Shown: positions 29,329-39,252, numbered from the stretch's first letter. The stretch: DNA of 64,000 nucleotides from Propionivibrio sp. (GCA_016705685.1 JADJLB010000002.1:1-64000), one strand, 5' to 3'. The notes: generated by a model from the sequence alone, not told the origin. Numbers and translations are program-made.

Positions 29329-30009
29329 ATGTCCGCGCTGATCGAACTGTCCGGGATCGACCGGATCTTCTATCTGGGTGATAGCGAGGTTCACGCGCTA
29401 CGTAACCTTGAGCTTTCCATCGCGGCGGGCGAATACGTTGCTGTCATGGGTCCGTCCGGCTCCGGCAAGTCAACCTTGCTCAACCTCTTGGGCCTGCTCG
29501 ACCGCCCTAATGCCGGAACGTATCGCCTGGAGGGGCGCGACGTGACCACGCTCTCTCCCGAGGAACAGGCGCATGTACGCAGCGAACGTGTCGGCTTTGT
29601 TTTCCAGAGCTTCCATCTCGTGCCGCGTCTTACCGCTGCCGAAAACATCGCGCTGCCGATGACTCTGGCCGGCATCGAACCGGCGCAGCGCAACAAACGG
29701 GTTGAACAGGCGCTCAAGGATTATGGCCTGAGCAACCGTGCCGACCACCGGCCGGATCAGCTCTCCGGCGGTCAGCGCCAGCGCGTTGCCATTGCGCGGG
29801 CGACGATCATGCAGCCGGCGATGATTCTCGCCGACGAGCCGACCGGCAATCTCGACCGCGCTACCGGTGAAGAAGTCATGCGCCTGCTTGAAGAACTCAA
29901 AGATCAGGGAGTCACGCTGATTGTCGTGACTCACGACAAGGAACTCGGCGCGCGCGCGCGGCGGCAATTGTTGATGGAAGACGGCGAGGTGAGGCAGGAT
30001 TCAAAATGA
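29329..30009 (+). CDS. MacB-type ABC transporter ATPase
   Basis: The 226-residue ATPase has Walker A GPSGSGKST, signature LSGGQRQR and Walker B MILADEPTGNLD, with ERVGFVFQSFHLVPRLTA typical of the LolD/MacB class. It stands as a separate protein, not fused to a permease as in classical MacB. It would energise the two FtsX-type permeases encoded at 30115 and 31332, which act by mechanotransmission rather than by direct channel transport. Confidence 0.92.
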   Translation: MSALIELSGIDRIFYLGDSEVHALRNLELSIAAGEYVAVMGPSGSGKSTLLNLLGLLDRPNAGTYRLEGRDVTTLSPEEQAHVRSERVGFVFQSFHLVPRLTAAENIALPMTLAGIEPAQRNKRVEQALKDYGLSNRADHRPDQLSGGQRQRVAIARATIMQPAMILADEPTGNLDRATGEEVMRLLEELKDQGVTLIVVTHDKELGARARRQLLMEDGEVRQDSK

Positions 30010-30018
30010 ATACTTGTT

Positions 30019-30094
30019 CGACCACAGAGGCGTGGAGAAACAGGCGAAACACAGCGTTCCGACCTGCTTTCCTCTGTACATCCCTCCGTGGTCG
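30019..30094. repeat. palindromic intergenic element, copy 2
   Basis: CGACCACAGAGG at 30019 is matched by the reverse complement of 30082-30093 (CGACCACGGAGG). The arms extend inward with GAGAAACAGG against GAGGAAAGCAGG. It shares the CAC-x-GAG core with the element at 29216-29311 and likewise sits between two genes of the same export operon. Confidence 0.55.
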
Positions 30095-30114
30095 GCCCAT
30101 GGCTTTGTTTTCGC

Positions 30115-31323
30115 ATGCGCTCACCTGACCTGATCCGTTTTGCCCGTGACGCGGCGACCGGTAACCCGTTGCGCTCGTCGCTGCTGGTTCTGGCCATGGC
30201 CATCGGCGTCGCCGCCGTAGTGGTGCTCACCGCGCTCGGCGACGGCGCGCGTCGCTATGTGGTCAATGAGTTTTCCTCGCTCGGCACCAACCTCGTCATC
30301 GTCCTGCCCGGCCGTTCGCAAACCGGCGGCTTCAACCCCGGCAATGCCATCACCAGCACGGTGCGCGACCTGACCATCGACGATGCGCAGGCCTTGTTGC
30401 GTGCCAGTGCTGTGCATCGCGTCGCGCCGCTGGCCGTCGGCACTTCGGAGATCAGCTTTGGTGGCAAGCTGCGCGAAGTCATTCTCGCCGGGACCAATTC
30501 GCAGTTCATCGACGTGCGCAATCTGAAGCTGGCGCAGGGGCGTTTTCTGCCCGAAGGCGACTGGCGACGTGGTGCGTCGGAGGCGGTGATCGGCGCCAAA
30601 ATCCGCGACGAGATTTTTGGCAGCGAGTCGGCGCTAGGCCAGCTGATCCGTATCGGTGACCGGCGCTTCCGCGTCGTTGGCGTGCTGGCATCGACCGGCC
30701 AGGGGCTGGGCATGAACACCGACGAGTTGGTGATCGTGCCGGTCTCGCTGGCGCAGGCCATGTTCAACAGCAATACGTTGTTCCGCATCCTGGTCGAAGC
30801 GAACAGTCGCGAGGCGATTGAAGCGGCGAAGACGCAGGTCACCGCGATCATCAAGCAGCGTCACGAAGGCGAGGAAGACGTCACCATCATCACCCAGGAT
30901 GCGGTGCTGGCCACCTTCGACAAACTGCTCGGAACGCTGACCCTCGCCGTCGCCGGCATTGCGGCGATCAGTCTGGCCGTGGCCGGGATTCTGGTGATGA
31001 ACGTCATGCTCGTTTCGGTGACGCAACGAACTTCCGAGATCGGCCTGCTCAAGGCGCTGGGTGCTACCGGCGCGACGATCCGCAGCGCCTTTTTGACCGA
31101 AGCGGCGATGCTCTCGGTGGCCGGTGCGCTGCTCGGCTATCTGCTCGGGCAAGGCGCTGCCGCGCTGATCCGTTTGCTCTACCCGGTGTTCCCGGCCTTT
31201 CCTCCCGATTGGGCGGTGTTCGCCGGATTGGGCACGGCGCTGTTCACCGGCATTCTCTTTGGTGTGCTGCCCGCACGGCAGGCGGCGAGGCTCGATCCGG
31301 TTCAATCGTTGGCGAAACGATAG
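30115..31323 (+). CDS. MacB/FtsX-type ABC permease, first copy
   Basis: The 402-residue protein has one N-terminal membrane helix (SSLLVLAMAIGVAAVVVLTA), a large periplasmic domain (MacB_PCD type; EFSSLGTNLVIVLPG) and three C-terminal helices of the FtsX domain, ending in the coupling helix ARLDPVQSLAKR. ATG 30115 is chosen because the family begins just before the first helix. It is 8 bases upstream of the second permease and likely pairs with it as a heterodimer. Confidence 0.88.
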   Translation: MRSPDLIRFARDAATGNPLRSSLLVLAMAIGVAAVVVLTALGDGARRYVVNEFSSLGTNLVIVLPGRSQTGGFNPGNAITSTVRDLTIDDAQALLRASAVHRVAPLAVGTSEISFGGKLREVILAGTNSQFIDVRNLKLAQGRFLPEGDWRRGASEAVIGAKIRDEIFGSESALGQLIRIGDRRFRVVGVLASTGQGLGMNTDELVIVPVSLAQAMFNSNTLFRILVEANSREAIEAAKTQVTAIIKQRHEGEEDVTIITQDAVLATFDKLLGTLTLAVAGIAAISLAVAGILVMNVMLVSVTQRTSEIGLLKALGATGATIRSAFLTEAAMLSVAGALLGYLLGQGAAALIRLLYPVFPAFPPDWAVFAGLGTALFTGILFGVLPARQAARLDPVQSLAKR

Positions 31324-31331
31324 GTCGTCAG

Positions 31332-32537
31332 ATGATCCGCCCGGTCGACACCCTCCACCTTGCCTTGCGCGCCATCACCGCGCACCGGCTACGCAGTTTT
31401 CTGACCTTGCTTGGCATCGCTGTGGGCATCGCGGCAGTGATCCTGCTGACGTCGATCGGCGAGGGCATTCATCGTTTCGTGTTGACCGAATTCACGCAGT
31501 TCGGCACCAATCTGGTCAGCGTCGTGCCGGGCAAGGTGAAGACCTCGGGTCCGGCACCGACCGGAATCCCCACTTCCGTTCGCCCGCTGACCCTTGAAGA
31601 CGCCAAGGCGCTGCGCCGATTGCCGCACATCACCGGCATGTCGGCCGTGGTGTGGGGCAATACCGAGGTCAAGGGCAATGGCCGCTTGCGCCGCACCACC
31701 GTCGAAGGCGTCACACCCGACATGCTGAAGGTATACAGCATGAAGATCGGCAGCGGGCAGTTTCTGCCGCCGGACGAAACCGAGAGCGCACGCAACTTTG
31801 TTGTGCTGGGATCGAAACTCAAGAGCGAGTTGTTCGGTGTCGACAATGCGCTGGGCGAACGCCTGACGGTCGGCAACCTGCAGTTCCGCGTCGTCGGTGT
31901 GCTCGAATCCAAAGGCCAGTTCCTCGGCATCGACCTGGACGATGCCGCTTACATTCCGACCGCTCGCGCGCTGGAGCTGTACAACCGCGATGGCATGATG
32001 ACCATCGACCTGTCCTACGAAGAAGGCATTCCGGCGGCGCGCATCAGCGCATCGATCATCAGCCTGCTCAAGGCGCGGCATGGGCGCGAGGATTTCTCCA
32101 TCACCACGCAGGAAGACATGCTGAAAACCTTGTCCAACATTCTCGACATCCTGACCATGGCGGTCGGCGCACTGGGCAGCATTTCACTGCTGGTCGGCGG
32201 AGTGGGCATCGTCACCATCATGACCATCGCCGTGACCGAACGCACCGGCGAGATTGGCCTGCTGGTCGCGCTCGGCGCACCGCGCAAAACCATCCTCGGC
32301 CTCTTTCTCGGTGAGGCAGTCGCTCTTTCCGCACTCGGCGGTATCTTCGGGCTGGTACTTGGCTTCGGCCTGGCGCAACTGATTCATCTGCTGGTGCCCG
32401 CGTTGCCGGTACATACACCGATTGCCTTTGTGATCTTTGCGGAAGTCATCGCTATCGTCATCGGCCTGCTGGCCGGCGTGCTGCCGGCACGCCGCGCGGC
32501 TCGCCTCGACCCGGTCGAGGCGCTGCGGGCGGAGTGA
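31332..32537 (+). CDS. MacB/FtsX-type ABC permease, second copy
   Basis: The 401-residue paralogue of the preceding permease has the same order: an N-terminal helix (SFLTLLGIAVGIAAVILLTS), periplasmic MacB_PCD domain (EFTQFGTNLVSVVPG) and FtsX C-terminus (ARLDPVEALRAE). The shared EF-x-x-GTNLV-x-V-x-PG stretch shows that the two arose by duplication. With the ATPase and adaptor it makes a MacAB-like tripartite exporter; the cargo is unknown. Confidence 0.9.
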   Translation: MIRPVDTLHLALRAITAHRLRSFLTLLGIAVGIAAVILLTSIGEGIHRFVLTEFTQFGTNLVSVVPGKVKTSGPAPTGIPTSVRPLTLEDAKALRRLPHITGMSAVVWGNTEVKGNGRLRRTTVEGVTPDMLKVYSMKIGSGQFLPPDETESARNFVVLGSKLKSELFGVDNALGERLTVGNLQFRVVGVLESKGQFLGIDLDDAAYIPTARALELYNRDGMMTIDLSYEEGIPAARISASIISLLKARHGREDFSITTQEDMLKTLSNILDILTMAVGALGSISLLVGGVGIVTIMTIAVTERTGEIGLLVALGAPRKTILGLFLGEAVALSALGGIFGLVLGFGLAQLIHLLVPALPVHTPIAFVIFAEVIAIVIGLLAGVLPARRAARLDPVEALRAE

Positions 32538-32732
32538 GCGCGTTTCCTGACCCGGCAACAAGCCGTTAAGGACGGCGTCTCAAATACCCTCAGTTCGGCC
32601 CAACCTGTTTGAATCTCCGCGCCTTTAGTCCAAAGGTGCGTCGCACGGGTCTCGCTCAATCATGCCCGAACGCGTCACGGGAACCTTTCGCCAAAACATT
32701 CCGGATGGCCCGACCTGGCGCGTGATTTCCCA

Positions 32733-32760
32733 TGGAAATTTCCACCATGGATACTATACT
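32733..32760 (+). promoter_or_regulatory. palindrome and -10-like box upstream of the autotransporter gene
   Basis: TGGAAATTTCCA (32733-32744) is a perfect 12-base palindrome. It is followed by CCATGG and a TATACT -10-like hexamer at 32755-32760, about 62 bases upstream of ATG 32822. No good -35 hexamer is seen at the proper distance, so an activator site or another sigma factor is possible. The rest of the 284-base gap (32538-32821) shows nothing else. Confidence 0.4.
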
Positions 32761-32821
32761 AAAAGCATAACTATGGGTTCTCAAGAGCCCGCATGATTTC
32801 GCAACTAAGGGAGAAATCGCA

Positions 32822-35800
32822 ATGAAGGTGGGTTCCTTTTTTCGCCCAAATAACCATATGATTTATATGGGCTTTGCTCTTGCAGTCATTCAGCCATCGA
32901 CCGCAATTGCTGAACCTGATTCCTGCGCGGTAACGGGCACAACGGCCACATGCCAAGGCAACCAGGCTGACGGCGTCGCGGTCGGCCGCAGCCCGCTCGC
33001 CAGTGGCGGCATCCTGCAGTCACCCCCGGTCACGACGATCAATGTCAACGCGCTCAACGGGGCGATCGTTCCCGGCGCCGGAGCGTCGGGAATCGATCTG
33101 CACAACGAGGCCGGCAACGCCATCGCGGTCAATGCTGGCACGGCCTTGGCGCCGCTCTCCGTCGGCGTGACCGGCGACGGTACCGGCGGCATCGCGGTGA
33201 ACGGCTTCGGCACGCCAACAGCGACCCAGAATTTCTTCGGATGGTTCCTGCCTCGCGGGCCGGGCGGCACCGGCGGCAGTGTTACCGTCAACAGCTTCGC
33301 GACGATTACCACCGATGGCAACGATGCCCCCGGTATCAGCGCGCGCAGCCGCGCGGGCGGCTATTCGGATGAGGTCGTCACCACGCTCAAGTCGTTCTAC
33401 AACACCAATCAGGGCGTCTGGTTCCGGGTGGACTCCGTGCAGGGCGATACCGCCAACGTCGCCAGGGCGGTTACCGGGTCCAACGGTGGCACTTTCACTC
33501 TGTCCAACAATTCTTTCGGCTTATTCCCCGTCTATACCTATGACCTCACCGGAATGGCGCTCGCCTCGCTGGCGGCCGGTCAGCACATCGACACCTCGGT
33601 CACTTACACCGTCGCGTCGAGCGCCGGCCACGCACCTTCCACGGCGGTGCTCACGCTGCGCGTCACGCGGCTGGAGGACGGCTCCCTGACCGTCCTGCCG
33701 TCGACCTACTTCGACGTATACGGAAGCGCGTACGAGGCTTCGCAGCCGGTGGCGTACGTCGCAGCCTCCCCCGCGCAGAGCGGCCAAATCACCTTGCAGC
33801 CGAACTTCGACGCTTACATGACCCGCCTGCTGGAGGATTCGGCGGTCGGCGGTGCGGGCGGCAACGTCATCGTCACGGCCTCCGGATCGATCGAAACCAA
33901 GAATGACACCTCGCTCGGACAGGCATCGTACGGGATTCTCGCGCAGAGCAAGGGCGGCTCCGGTCTCGCCGGCGGCGGCGGCGTATTCAGCGGGGATACC
34001 GGCAACGGCGGCGCGGCCGGTGGGACCGTGACCGTCACCAACTCGGCGACGATCCACACCCATGGCGAAGGCGCGCACGGCATCGTGGCGTCGAGTTCCG
34101 GTGGCGACGGCGGCCGTGGCGGCGGCGCGAGCTTCGCCGGCAACGGTGGCGCGGGCGGCACGGGCGCGAAGGGCGGTGCGGTTACCGTCTTCAACACCGG
34201 CGACATCACCACCGAGAGCGCGGGCGCATTCGGCATCCTCGCGCAGAGTATCGGTGGCCGCGGCGGCGAAGGGGGCGGCGGCGGATGGCTCGGCGGCGGT
34301 GGCGGCGCGGGCGGCGCGGGAACGGTGAACGACCCGGTTCTGGTGTCAAGCTCGGGCAAGATCATCACGCACGGCGACGACTCGCACGGCATTCTCGTGC
34401 AGAACATCGGCGGCTTCGGCGGTGGCGGCGGCGGCGCAGGCGGCATCGTCGCCCTCGGCAGCACCGGCGGCAATGCCGGCACCGGCGGCGACGCAACGAT
34501 TGTGAACACTGGAAGCGTGGAGACCGGCGGACGCAATGCGAACGCGCTCATGGCGCAGAGCATCGGTGGTGGTGGCGGCAGCGCGGGCGGTTCGGGCGGC
34601 CTCGTCGCGATCGGCGGCGACGGAACCGCCGGCGGCAACGGTGGGCTGGCCACGGTAAATAATTTCGGCGTGCTGACGGCAGGCGGCCTCGGCGCGCGCG
34701 GCATCGTGGCGCAGAGCATCGGCGGTGGCGGTGGCCACGGCGGCGACTCCGGCGGCCTCGTCGCGATCGGCGGCGATGGCGCAACCACCAGCGATGGCGG
34801 AACCGTGTCGGTCACGAACAGTGGCAAGATCACCTCGGCCTCGAACGCGATCATCGCCGAAAGCATCGGCGGCGGAGGTGGCGTCGGCGGCTCAAGCGGC
34901 GGCTGGTTCGGCGTCGGCGGATCGGGCGGTGGAGGTGGCTCGGGTGGCGAAGTCAGCGTGACCAACGGCGCCGACTTGTCAACTTCCGGGCGCAACGCGG
35001 CGGCACTCTTTGCGCAGAGCGTCGGCGGTGGTGGTGGCAGCGGTGGCAACGTGGTCGCGGTTGGTGCCTTTGGGTCGGTGGCGATCGGGGGCGCGGGTGG
35101 GCCGGGTGGTGCCGGCGCCGCAGTGGTGGTGAAGAGCACCGGCGGCACGATCGAGACGCAGGGCGTGCAGTCGCACGGCATCTACGCCCAGAGCGTGGGC
35201 GGCAGCGGCGGCAACGGCGGCTTTGCCGCGGCGATCGCGGCCGGCAAGGGGCTCGCCGCGTCGCTCGCGGTTGGACGCAGCGGCGGCGGTGGTGGCGACG
35301 GCGCCGACGTGCAGGTCGAGAGCAAGAGCAAGATCGTCACCCACGAGCAGGATGCTTACGGGATCTATGCGCAGAGCGTCGGCGGCGGCGGCGGCACCGG
35401 CGGCTTCGCCGTGGCGGCGAGTGCGGCGGTCGAGGGCGTCGCGGTCTCGTTCGCCGTCGGCGGCTCGGGTGGCGCGGCGGGCGACGGCAAGGCGGTGGAG
35501 GTCGGCAAGGGCGCGCCCATCACCGGCACGATCGAGACGCACGGTGCGTACTCGCACGGCGTCGTCGCGCAGAGCGTCGGCGGCGGCGGCGGACGCGGCG
35601 GACTTTCGATCGCCGGCAACATCAGCGCCGGCGCCGGTGGTGGCGCATCGTTCTCCATCGGCGGCAGCGGCGGCGCGGGAGGTGCCGGCGATGCGGTGGA
35701 CGTGAACAGTGCGGCGATCATCACCACCGAGGGCGAAAAGGCCTACGGCATCAAGGCGCAGAGCGTCGGCGGCGGCGGCGGCGATGGCGGCCTGGCGGTT

Positions 35801-38800
35801 GCAGGCTCCATCGGTGGCGGCGCCGGCTCGCTAAAGCTCGACGTCTCCGTCGGCGGCTCCGGCGGCGCCGGCAGCACCGGGGGCACGGTCGATGTCGACA
35901 TCAGCGGCGGCAGCATCGAAACCTCGGGCAAGGATGCGCACGGTGTGTTTGCGCAGAGCGTCGGTGGTGGTGGCGGCCAGGGCGGCATGGCGATCTCGGG
36001 CACGCTCGGCATTGGCGCCAACAACGCGAACCTCAGCATTGCGGTGGGCGGCGCGGGCGGTACCGGCAGCACCGGCGATACGGTCACCATTGCCAACGAC
36101 GGCAAGATCACGACGCACGGCGAGGCGGCGTTCGGTATCTTCGCGCAAAGCGTCGGCGGAGGTGGCGGCACAGGTGGCGCGGCCTTCAGCGGCAGCGCCA
36201 ACCTGAACGCCGGCCAAGAGGGTTACAACGTGAACATCGACCTTGCCTTCGGCGGCGCGGGCGGCACCGGCAATCGCGGCGGCGTGGTCGGCGTGACCAA
36301 CACCGGAGCGATCGAGACGTTTGGCACGGCCGCGCACGGCATCTTCGCCGAGAGCGTTGGTGGCGGCGGCGGCCAGGGCGGCAGCGCGCGCACCATGTCG
36401 ATCAACTTCTCCGCGCTTGACGTCAGCACGCTCGGCAAATACGCGGCGTTCAACCTGAGCCTTGGTGGCACGGGTGGATCGGGCGGCGACGGAAACACGG
36501 TGAGCGTGACCAATTCGGGCACGATCATCACTCACGGCACCGACTCGCACGGCATCTACGCCCAGAGCGTCGGCGGCGGCGGCGGCACGGGCGGCGAGGG
36601 CGCGCACGGCTTCTTCGGTGTTCCGGCGCTGTTCCTCGACAAGACGCCGATGTACCAACAGGTCTCGGTATCGATGGGCGGCAGCGCGGGCGCGGCGGGC
36701 GACGGAAAGGCTGTGAACGTCGATCAGCGCGGCAACATCACCGCGTACCAGCACGGATCGCACGGCATTTTTGCGCAGAGTGTTGGTGGCGGCGGCGGCA
36801 CCGGCGGCGTGGGCGCAATCGGCTTTACCGGCACGGTCGGCATTGGCGGTACGGGCGGAGCCTCCGGCAACGGCGGCATAGTCAATGTCACCGCGAACGG
36901 CAACATCGACACCTACGGCGGCGCGGGCTATGGCGTTTTCGCACAGAGCGTCGGCGGCGGCGGTGGCGTGGGCGGCAACGTCGACCGCGGCCTCGCCAAC
37001 AGCCTCAACATCGGCATCGGCGTGGGCATCATCCACAACTCGGGCAACGGCGGCAACGGCGGCGAGGTGGAGGTGACGGGCGAAGGCGTCATCCACACCC
37101 GCGGCGAAGGTTCGACCGGCATCTTCGCGCAGAGCGCGGGCGGCGGCGGCGGGATCGCCGGCGACCAGAACGGCTGGGGTGTCGCCGGGAGTGCCGGCGG
37201 CAACGGTTCCGGCGATCGCATCGCGGTCGACTGGACCGGCCGCATCCTCACCGAGGGCGCGAAAGCGCACGGCATCTTCGCGCAGAGCGCGGGCGGCACG
37301 GAAACCACGGTCTACGTATACGACAAAGACGGAAACCGGACCGCCCAGACCCTGCAGCGCCGCCAGAACCTCGGCCAAGACGTGAGCGTCACCGTGCGCG
37401 GCGACGTGATCGCCAGTGGCGCGGGGTCGGACGCAATTAACGCGCAGAGCGAGGGCGCCGAAGGGAACGGCAACATCACGGTGAATGTGTTCGGCGGGAA
37501 GGCGCAGGGCGGAACGGGGGCATCGAGCGCCGGCGTGCGGATCGTCGGTGGCGCGCTGAACCTCATCGAGAACACCGGATCGATCGTCACAGCGGACGGC
37601 GTTCGGGGGTTTGCGATCGTCGGCGGCACAGGCAACGAATCGGTGTCGAACCGTGGAACGGTAACCGGGTCCGTGACGCTGGGCGCAGGCACCAACGAAT
37701 TCACCAACGCGGTCGGCGGTGTGTTCAACGCCGGCCCGGCCGTCGATCTGGGAGCAGGCAATATGCTCGCCAACAGCGGGACGCTTTCACCCGGCGGCCA
37801 AGGAACCCCCCAGACGACGGCATTGACCGGCAATCTGACCCAGAGCGGAAGCGGCGTATCGGCCTTTGACTTGAGTCTGGCCAGGCTTGCCAGCGACCGG
37901 CTCGATGTTGCCGGCAGCGCACGGACCGGCGGTGGAATTCGGCTGAATCCGATTGATACCGGGTATGCCCGCCCTGGCACTCAACAGCGCGTGATGTTGT
38001 CGGCCAGTGGTGGTGTCGTCAATGATGGACTGCTGCTGAGCGCACCCAGTTCGCCCATCGTTCGCTACGATTTGAGCTTTCCAAGCGGCAATGAAATTGC
38101 GGTCCGCTCCAGTATCGATTTCGCTCCCGCAACGCTGGGTTTCAACGCCCGTCAAATCGGCAAACAGGTGAACGCCATCCAGAATGCCGGAGGATCCTCG
38201 AGTTTTGCCCCTTACGCGGCAAGTCTGATTGCCCAGCCTGACAATGCGAGTCTTAACGTCGCCTACGAAAAACTGGGGCCGGGAGCGCTGGGAAGTCTCT
38301 CCTCACTTTCAATGACATCCAGTTTGGATTTCCAGGAAGCGATGCACAGTTGTCGGCAACGCGAAGGCGAGTATCGCTTCATCCACGAGGGGGAATGCCG
38401 ATGGTTGCGCTTCGGAGGCAGTGTCAGAGACCAGGAGCGAGAGGCCCTGAACCCCGGCTACAAGCTGAATGCGCTGACGATTGCCGGCGGCGCACAGCGG
38501 GAAGTGGGCGAGGACACGCATCTCGGCTTTGGCCTTTCCTATGTGCGATCCGATCTGAATTCCGTCTTTTCCGATGTGGAGGGAGACCGCTTTGAAGCCG
38601 GTGTGATCCTGAAGCGCCGTTACGGCGCTACGCGGATCTCGGGTTCGCTCAGCGCAGGGTACGGTCACTACGACAGTCGGCGTCTGGTGGATCTGGCGAC
38701 GCCCGGCTTGCACGCATTGGGCAAGCCAGATTTGTGGTCTGCATCCCTGCTGGGCAAGATCAGTCACGATCTGGTGACCGGTGACAACTCCTACGTTCGT

Positions 38801-39223
38801 CCGATGGTCGGCGTCGGCGTCACGCGTGTTCTGCGCAATGCTTACGGAGAAAGCGGTGCGGGTGGAGCCAATCTGCAGGTGGAGAAAGAGTGGGACACCT
38901 TTGTTTCGTTGCACCCGGCGATTGAATTCGGTGGCGAACATGCGCTGGAGGACAGCACGCTGCTGCGCCCGTATCTTCGGCTTGGCTTGACGCGGTTTCT
39001 GTCCGACAACGATCGGCACATCACGGCCAGTCTGCAAGGCGCACCGGCTGGGGTCGAGCCCTTCACGGTAGTCACCAAGTCGGACAGTACTTACGCCGAC
39101 GTCTCCCTGGGACTGGACGTTTTGACCAAGAAAGGTGCCACCGTGCGTCTCGATTACACGGGGCAGTTTTCCAGCCATAGTTCGGCGAATGCAGTCTGGG
39201 TAAAATTATCGATGCCGTTCTAA
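32822..39223 (+). CDS. giant glycine-rich autotransporter (type Va), 2133 aa
   Basis: A signal peptide ends near QPSTAIA. The passenger (about residues 340-1545) has roughly 21 imperfect repeats built around the motif (I/V)-x-A-(Q/E)-S-(V/I)-GG followed by a run of Gly, spaced about 40-80 residues and linked by Asn/Thr/Gly-rich strands, as in beta-helical passengers. The C-terminal 270 residues form an autotransporter beta-barrel ending in Phe (KLSMPF), the outer-membrane signature. Residues 170-310 interrupt the repeats with an unrelated non-Gly region. AGGGAGA precedes ATG 32822. It probably acts in adhesion or aggregation; the ligand is unknown. Antisense open frames are artefacts of its GC-rich repeats. 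Confidence 0.92.
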   Translation: MKVGSFFRPNNHMIYMGFALAVIQPSTAIAEPDSCAVTGTTATCQGNQADGVAVGRSPLASGGILQSPPVTTINVNALNGAIVPGAGASGIDLHNEAGNAIAVNAGTALAPLSVGVTGDGTGGIAVNGFGTPTATQNFFGWFLPRGPGGTGGSVTVNSFATITTDGNDAPGISARSRAGGYSDEVVTTLKSFYNTNQGVWFRVDSVQGDTANVARAVTGSNGGTFTLSNNSFGLFPVYTYDLTGMALASLAAGQHIDTSVTYTVASSAGHAPSTAVLTLRVTRLEDGSLTVLPSTYFDVYGSAYEASQPVAYVAASPAQSGQITLQPNFDAYMTRLLEDSAVGGAGGNVIVTASGSIETKNDTSLGQASYGILAQSKGGSGLAGGGGVFSGDTGNGGAAGGTVTVTNSATIHTHGEGAHGIVASSSGGDGGRGGGASFAGNGGAGGTGAKGGAVTVFNTGDITTESAGAFGILAQSIGGRGGEGGGGGWLGGGGGAGGAGTVNDPVLVSSSGKIITHGDDSHGILVQNIGGFGGGGGGAGGIVALGSTGGNAGTGGDATIVNTGSVETGGRNANALMAQSIGGGGGSAGGSGGLVAIGGDGTAGGNGGLATVNNFGVLTAGGLGARGIVAQSIGGGGGHGGDSGGLVAIGGDGATTSDGGTVSVTNSGKITSASNAIIAESIGGGGGVGGSSGGWFGVGGSGGGGGSGGEVSVTNGADLSTSGRNAAALFAQSVGGGGGSGGNVVAVGAFGSVAIGGAGGPGGAGAAVVVKSTGGTIETQGVQSHGIYAQSVGGSGGNGGFAAAIAAGKGLAASLAVGRSGGGGGDGADVQVESKSKIVTHEQDAYGIYAQSVGGGGGTGGFAVAASAAVEGVAVSFAVGGSGGAAGDGKAVEVGKGAPITGTIETHGAYSHGVVAQSVGGGGGRGGLSIAGNISAGAGGGASFSIGGSGGAGGAGDAVDVNSAAIITTEGEKAYGIKAQSVGGGGGDGGLAVAGSIGGGAGSLKLDVSVGGSGGAGSTGGTVDVDISGGSIETSGKDAHGVFAQSVGGGGGQGGMAISGTLGIGANNANLSIAVGGAGGTGSTGDTVTIANDGKITTHGEAAFGIFAQSVGGGGGTGGAAFSGSANLNAGQEGYNVNIDLAFGGAGGTGNRGGVVGVTNTGAIETFGTAAHGIFAESVGGGGGQGGSARTMSINFSALDVSTLGKYAAFNLSLGGTGGSGGDGNTVSVTNSGTIITHGTDSHGIYAQSVGGGGGTGGEGAHGFFGVPALFLDKTPMYQQVSVSMGGSAGAAGDGKAVNVDQRGNITAYQHGSHGIFAQSVGGGGGTGGVGAIGFTGTVGIGGTGGASGNGGIVNVTANGNIDTYGGAGYGVFAQSVGGGGGVGGNVDRGLANSLNIGIGVGIIHNSGNGGNGGEVEVTGEGVIHTRGEGSTGIFAQSAGGGGGIAGDQNGWGVAGSAGGNGSGDRIAVDWTGRILTEGAKAHGIFAQSAGGTETTVYVYDKDGNRTAQTLQRRQNLGQDVSVTVRGDVIASGAGSDAINAQSEGAEGNGNITVNVFGGKAQGGTGASSAGVRIVGGALNLIENTGSIVTADGVRGFAIVGGTGNESVSNRGTVTGSVTLGAGTNEFTNAVGGVFNAGPAVDLGAGNMLANSGTLSPGGQGTPQTTALTGNLTQSGSGVSAFDLSLARLASDRLDVAGSARTGGGIRLNPIDTGYARPGTQQRVMLSASGGVVNDGLLLSAPSSPIVRYDLSFPSGNEIAVRSSIDFAPATLGFNARQIGKQVNAIQNAGGSSSFAPYAASLIAQPDNASLNVAYEKLGPGALGSLSSLSMTSSLDFQEAMHSCRQREGEYRFIHEGECRWLRFGGSVRDQEREALNPGYKLNALTIAGGAQREVGEDTHLGFGLSYVRSDLNSVFSDVEGDRFEAGVILKRRYGATRISGSLSAGYGHYDSRRLVDLATPGLHALGKPDLWSASLLGKISHDLVTGDNSYVRPMVGVGVTRVLRNAYGESGAGGANLQVEKEWDTFVSLHPAIEFGGEHALEDSTLLRPYLRLGLTRFLSDNDRHITASLQGAPAGVEPFTVVTKSDSTYADVSLGLDVLTKKGATVRLDYTGQFSSHSSANAVWVKLSMPF

Positions 39224-39252
39224 ATACTGCTCGCCTCAAAGTCAACTCGGAA

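Noticed and set aside
33521-37378. Long open frames (185, 455 and 515 codons) antisense to the autotransporter
   Set aside because: They arise from the GC-rich Gly-repeat codons read backwards; the products are Pro/Ala- or Arg/Ala-rich without family features or ribosome binding sites.
33840-37450. Gly-rich DNA repeats considered as a CRISPR array
   Set aside because: The repeats are in-frame protein repeats of variable length and sequence with no constant spacer structure.
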